A stretch of 9,403 bases of DNA. It comes from Chlorobiota bacterium (GTDB lineage Bacteria > Bacteroidota > Ignavibacteria > Ignavibacteriales > Ignavibacteriaceae). The stretch covers positions 1 to 9,403 of the forward strand of contig RHKR01000057.1 in NCBI GenBank assembly GCA_008363265.1. Direction: 5' to 3'. Of this stretch, positions 7,098-9,403 are shown one piece after another. A program made the translations under genes and the position numbers. The notes under the pieces were generated by a model. It worked only from the letters and a program-made list of their open reading frames with translations. It searched no databases and was not told the DNA's origin. Within the stretch, counting starts at the first letter, position 1, and every line of letters starts with the position of its first letter.

Positions 7098-7598
7098 TTA
7101 GAAAAGTTTTCCTTTTTTGGTTTCACCCTTTTCATCTTGCGGAAGAATCGCATCAATGATAGATGGCAGAAGGCTCTTGACAGAAGAGTAAAAGTAAGAC
7201 CCCTTTGTAGTCTCTTCGGCCGGGAAGGATAATTTGGAAGCTGCAAAAAATATCGCACTCAAGAAAATGATTATCTGAATGGCTCCGGCCACGCCACCTA
7301 CTAATTTATTAATGAGGTGATTCACTTTGTCGTGTATTTTTGTCGCTTTTACTATTACTGTCGTAAGTACCTGGAAGAAGATGAAGATTGTGACACCTCC
7401 GATAATTCCGGCGGAACCGTCAGCAACTCCCAACAGGCTCTTGTATACTGAGCCCATCTCCGCCGCAAACTTTATTGCCAGAAATATGCCGAGAAAAAAG
7501 CCGATCACATCAAAGACTTTTTTAATAAAACCTTCCTTGTATCCGAGGTAAAAGGATGCAAGTGTAAGTACAACCACTACAATATCTATCCAGTTCAA
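7098..7598 (-). CDS. CvpA family integral membrane protein
   Basis: Predicted 166-residue inner-membrane protein with four hydrophobic segments (about 4-20, 28-45, 63-84, 100-120) and a hydrophilic, lysine-rich C-terminus. The opening NWIDIVVVVLTLASFYLGYKEG and the following helix are characteristic of the CvpA family, named for colicin V production in E. coli; its molecular function is not settled. The start is TTG at 7598-7596, five bases after the yqeY stop, with no recognisable SD, so translation probably depends on coupling to the upstream gene. The family-conserved N-W-I-D motif immediately after this codon fixes the start. CvpA-like genes sit close to mutS2 in other phyla too (for example yshB near mutSB in Bacillus subtilis), and the same linkage is seen here. 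The call is firm at family level only. Confidence 0.85.
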   Translation of the reverse strand: MNWIDIVVVVLTLASFYLGYKEGFIKKVFDVIGFFLGIFLAIKFAAEMGSVYKSLLGVADGSAGIIGGVTIFIFFQVLTTVIVKATKIHDKVNHLINKLVGGVAGAIQIIIFLSAIFFAASKLSFPAEETTKGSYFYSSVKSLLPSIIDAILPQDEKGETKKGKLF

Positions 7599-7603
7599 TT
7601 GGA

Positions 7604-8053
7604 CTAACCGCGGAGGTACTCTTCAACAGCTTTCTTTATCAGGGCACCATCAGCTTTACCTTTAAGCTCCCTCATTACAGCCGGCATCAACTTGCTGAAC
7701 TCTCCCCCTTTGGCGATGGAATTTGCGGCGGCAATCTCACCGACTTTTAGAGCGATCTCATCATTACTGAGCTGTTTGGGGAGGAATTCCGAGATTATCG
7801 CCAGTTCCCGTTCCTCTTTGTCAGCGAGATCGTTCCTGCCGGCAGTACGGTAGATATCCATGGCCTCTTTTCTTTTCTTGGCCATCGAATTCAAAAGATT
7901 CTGCTCGTCAGTTTCATTCTGCAGTTCACCCTTTCCGCTCTTTTCATACTCTAGTATCCCCGCACGGATCGAGCGGATGGTTTCAAGACGGAGTTTGTCA
8001 CCACTTTTCATGGCGTTTTTTAATTCTTCGTTTATTTTGTCTTTAAGACTCAT
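7604..8053 (-). CDS. GatB/YqeY domain-containing protein
   Basis: Predicted 149-residue soluble cytoplasmic protein, the typical length for stand-alone YqeY. The N-terminal part is helical and charged (SLKDKINEELKNAMKSGDKLRLETIRSIRAGI is broken here only for length). The C-terminal part has the family motifs FLPKQLS (90-96) and a PAVMRELKGKADG stretch (124-136). It resembles the tail of GatB, the glutamine-dependent tRNA amidotransferase subunit, which contacts tRNA. The function of stand-alone YqeY proteins is not established, and no GatA or GatC gene is nearby. The ATG overlaps the exbD2 stop (ATGA), with AAGGA about eight bases upstream inside exbD2. The cvpA start follows five bases after its TAG stop. 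Confidence 0.9.
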   Translation of the reverse strand: MSLKDKINEELKNAMKSGDKLRLETIRSIRAGILEYEKSGKGELQNETDEQNLLNSMAKKRKEAMDIYRTAGRNDLADKEERELAIISEFLPKQLSNDEIALKVGEIAAANSIAKGGEFSKLMPAVMRELKGKADGALIKKAVEEYLRG

Positions 8054-8484
8054 TTTTCATCCTTGTTCTTTTGTGATGAAATGTAATTCACTCTTAAACA
8101 GTTTGCCTTACGCAGCTCCAGTTGCACGGTTTCCACCAGCGACATGGGGACATTCTTATCCACCCGCATCTGAACAACCACGTTGCTCGTACGGGATCTG
8201 ATAATCTCAAATTTCTCTTTCACGCTTTCCAGACTGACGATCATATCATTTACCTGAATCTTCCCGTCCTTTCCGATGAAGAGCCAGGCATTCAGCCGGC
8301 GGTTGTCAAACTTTTCGGAAGTGGAAGCCTCAGGTAAATCGTATTCAACTTTTACATCGATCTCCTTCAACACGGTGGAAACCATGAAGAAGAGCAACAG
8401 TATAAAAATGATATCCGGCATTGAAGCAAGCGGAATTCCCGGCTTTGTCTCTTTTCTTTTCTGCTTTCCCGCAAAACTAATCAT
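8050..8484 (-). CDS. exbD: ExbD/TolR family biopolymer transport protein (second copy)
   Basis: Predicted 144-residue single-pass inner-membrane protein of the proton-driven ExbB-ExbD/TolQ-TolR motor. A basic cytoplasmic N-terminus (KQKRKETK) leads into IPLASMPDIIFILLLFFMV. Asp24 sits at the start of the membrane segment in the position of the proton-carrying aspartate of E. coli ExbD (Asp25). A periplasmic domain (about 45-144) follows, with the usual VQMRVDKNVP stretch. The start overlaps the first exbD by eight bases and has only a weak purine tract upstream (GAAGA). The stop overlaps yqeY. It differs clearly from the first copy outside the membrane motif and so is a diverged paralogue, not a recent duplicate. 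No TonB or TolA partner follows. Confidence 0.9.
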   Translation of the reverse strand: MISFAGKQKRKETKPGIPLASMPDIIFILLLFFMVSTVLKEIDVKVEYDLPEASTSEKFDNRRLNAWLFIGKDGKIQVNDMIVSLESVKEKFEIIRSRTSNVVVQMRVDKNVPMSLVETVQLELRKANCLRVNYISSQKNKDEK

Positions 8485-9004
8485 TATTCTTCAATTCACC
8501 GACAGTTATTAAAACCGGTACCTTGGTTGAAACCGTGCTTCTTTCTTCTTCCGACAGCGTCCGGTATGAACGCCCGAATTCCTGACGCGATATCTCATCC
8601 TGTACCACCCTGTAGCCTCTTTTTACATTGTCGAGCACTGATATATATTTTCCATAAGGTACCTTGCCTGAGTAAAGGATCAGGGTAACGGGTTTTTCTT
8701 CTTCGGGAAGTTTTACTGATTCACGGGCCTTGGATGCCACAACATTAACCAACTCACTCACGGAAGTGGCGCTACCGTTCAATAGTATTTCTTCAGAAAC
8801 GATTTTCACTTCGATAACCCTGGAGCGTTCAACCTGAGCAGGAGCTTCTTTGGGATCATATGCCGGCAGTGAAAGGCTTATACCCGTGTCAACGTCGATC
8901 GTGGCTGCAACAATGAAAAATATAAGAAGCAGGAAGGCAATGTCAGACATTGAAGCAAGCGGGACGTCAGGCAGCCCTTTTCTTCTCCGTCTGATCAGAC
9001 TCAT
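8477..9004 (-). CDS. exbD: ExbD/TolR family biopolymer transport protein (first copy)
   Basis: Predicted 175-residue inner-membrane subunit of an ExbB/ExbD motor, longer than E. coli ExbD (141 residues). The N-terminus MSLIRRRRKGLPDVPLASMSDIAFLLLIFFIVAAT is the ExbD hallmark: basic residues, then a transmembrane helix with Asp21 in the functional aspartate position. The periplasmic part (about 42-175) has an internal region (roughly 118-160, Arg/Glu rich) that accounts for much of the extra length compared with the second copy. Its ATG overlaps the exbB stop (ATGA) and I see no SD upstream, so translation is probably coupled to exbB. It could serve a TonB, a TolA-like or another partner encoded elsewhere. 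Confidence 0.9.
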   Translation of the reverse strand: MSLIRRRRKGLPDVPLASMSDIAFLLLIFFIVAATIDVDTGISLSLPAYDPKEAPAQVERSRVIEVKIVSEEILLNGSATSVSELVNVVASKARESVKLPEEEKPVTLILYSGKVPYGKYISVLDNVKRGYRVVQDEISRQEFGRSYRTLSEEERSTVSTKVPVLITVGELKNND

Positions 9005-9403
9005 TTTTTATGTTGTTTTTGCTTGAGGGAGTAAAGACTATCAATAAGCTGCACGGAGCTCTCCTCCATGTCTGAAACAAGGTCGTCGATCCGGGAAATA
9101 AAATAATTGTAAAAAACCTGAAGTATCATTGCCACCACCAAACCGAAAAGGGTTGTGATGAGGGCTTTTGCTATACCACCTGCTACGATTGCCGGTGATA
9201 TCTGGTTAGCTTCTTTTATAGCCTCGAAGGCCTCGATCATACCCTGTACTGTGCCGGTAAACCCTAGCATGGGAGCCAATGCGATACACAGGGATATCCA
9301 GACCATCCTTTTCTCAAGAAATCCGGTCTCAATGCTTCCGTAGGTCATTATCGCCTTTTCCACCGATTCGAGTCCCTCATCGAAACGCTGGAGGCCTGCA
9401 TGA
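9001..9403 (-). CDS. exbB: MotA/TolQ/ExbB proton channel family protein, 5' truncated
   Basis: The last 133 residues of an inner-membrane proton-channel subunit; the frame stays open to the right edge, so the true start is outside the window. A GTG at 9363 is internal (a Val codon), not a start, because in-frame sequence upstream (LQRFDEGLESVEKAI) continues the family's cytoplasmic helix. Two hydrophobic segments remain: WISLCIALAPMLGFTGTVQG, which contains the family motif LGxxGTVxGMIxAF, and the stretch IAKALITTLFGLVVAMI. A basic C-terminal tail (LKQKQHKK) follows. ExbB forms the pentameric channel around an ExbD dimer and converts proton motive force into work on a TonB- or TolA-like partner. 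Two ExbD genes follow directly, confirming the assignment. Confidence 0.9.
   Translation of the reverse strand, partial: HAGLQRFDEGLESVEKAIMTYGSIETGFLEKRMVWISLCIALAPMLGFTGTVQGMIEAFEAIKEANQISPAIVAGGIAKALITTLFGLVVAMILQVFYNYFISRIDDLVSDMEESSVQLIDSLYSLKQKQHKK

Noticed and set aside
7028..7258. Minus-strand frame of 76 codons spanning the end of cvpA and start of mutS2
   Set aside because: Alternative frame over two supported genes, no family match and no independent SD.
7860..8201. Plus-strand open frame of 113 codons across yqeY and exbD2
   Set aside because: Antisense to two family-assigned genes; its hydrophobic look arises from the complement of charged helical coding sequence.
9001..9363. 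Complete small ExbB starting at 9363
   Set aside because: The codon at 9363-9361 is GTG within a frame that stays open to the window edge with plausible ExbB sequence, so the gene is truncated by the window and not short.
1..9403. CRISPR arrays, tRNA/rRNA genes, insertion sequences, att sites
   Set aside because: No regularly spaced repeats, cloverleaf, transposase/integrase coding sequence or terminal inverted repeats with target duplications were seen.

Overview
All genes in this window lie on the minus strand and read from right to left. Two signal-bearing envelope proteins (a FadL-type porin and a lipoprotein esterase) and an ExbB/ExbD module show a diderm (Gram-negative) bacterium. The combination of separate biotin carboxylase and biotin carrier subunits, an ExbB-ExbD-ExbD unit and a FadL + SGNH hydrolase pair fits the Bacteroidota/Chlorobiota/Ignavibacteriota group. 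Ignavibacteria is my best guess, inferred from general character only. Base composition looks moderate (mid-40s % GC by eye) and uniform, with no sign of a mobile element, phage or island.

Layout in transcription order. (1) 9403-8050: a 5'-truncated MotA/TolQ/ExbB channel protein and two consecutive ExbD proteins, a proton-driven inner-membrane motor. (2) 8053-7098: a GatB/YqeY-domain protein and a CvpA-family membrane protein. (3) 7076-4728: full-length MutS2 with an ATPase and a C-terminal Smr domain. (4) 4724-2725: the biotin carboxylase and the biotin carrier of an acyl-CoA carboxylase, with no carboxyltransferase present. (5) 2698-132: a FadL/OmpP1 outer-membrane transporter and an SGNH/GDSL lipoprotein esterase. 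(6) 131-1: a 126-base intergenic stretch that ends in a strong Shine-Dalgarno and the first ATG of another minus-strand gene, cut off by the window edge.

Junctions from 9403 to 132 are very tight: three ATGA overlaps (exbB/exbD, exbD2/yqeY, accC/biotin carrier), one 8-base overlap, and gaps of 3 to 26 bases. The whole block could therefore be one polycistronic unit with heavy translational coupling, although internal promoters cannot be excluded. The block mixes envelope energisation, genome maintenance and lipid/acyl-CoA metabolism. The last four genes (carboxylase subunits, FadL, esterase) make a plausible lipid hydrolysis, uptake and catabolism group.

No RNA gene, CRISPR array, insertion sequence or convincing terminator was found. 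I see no clear novel system. The best second looks are the apparent split of a propionyl/methylcrotonyl-type carboxylase alpha subunit at an ATGA junction inside its BT domain, the FadL-esterase couple, the dual ExbD, a possible SD-occluding hairpin ahead of the truncated left-edge gene, and an excess of the hexamer CGATCG.
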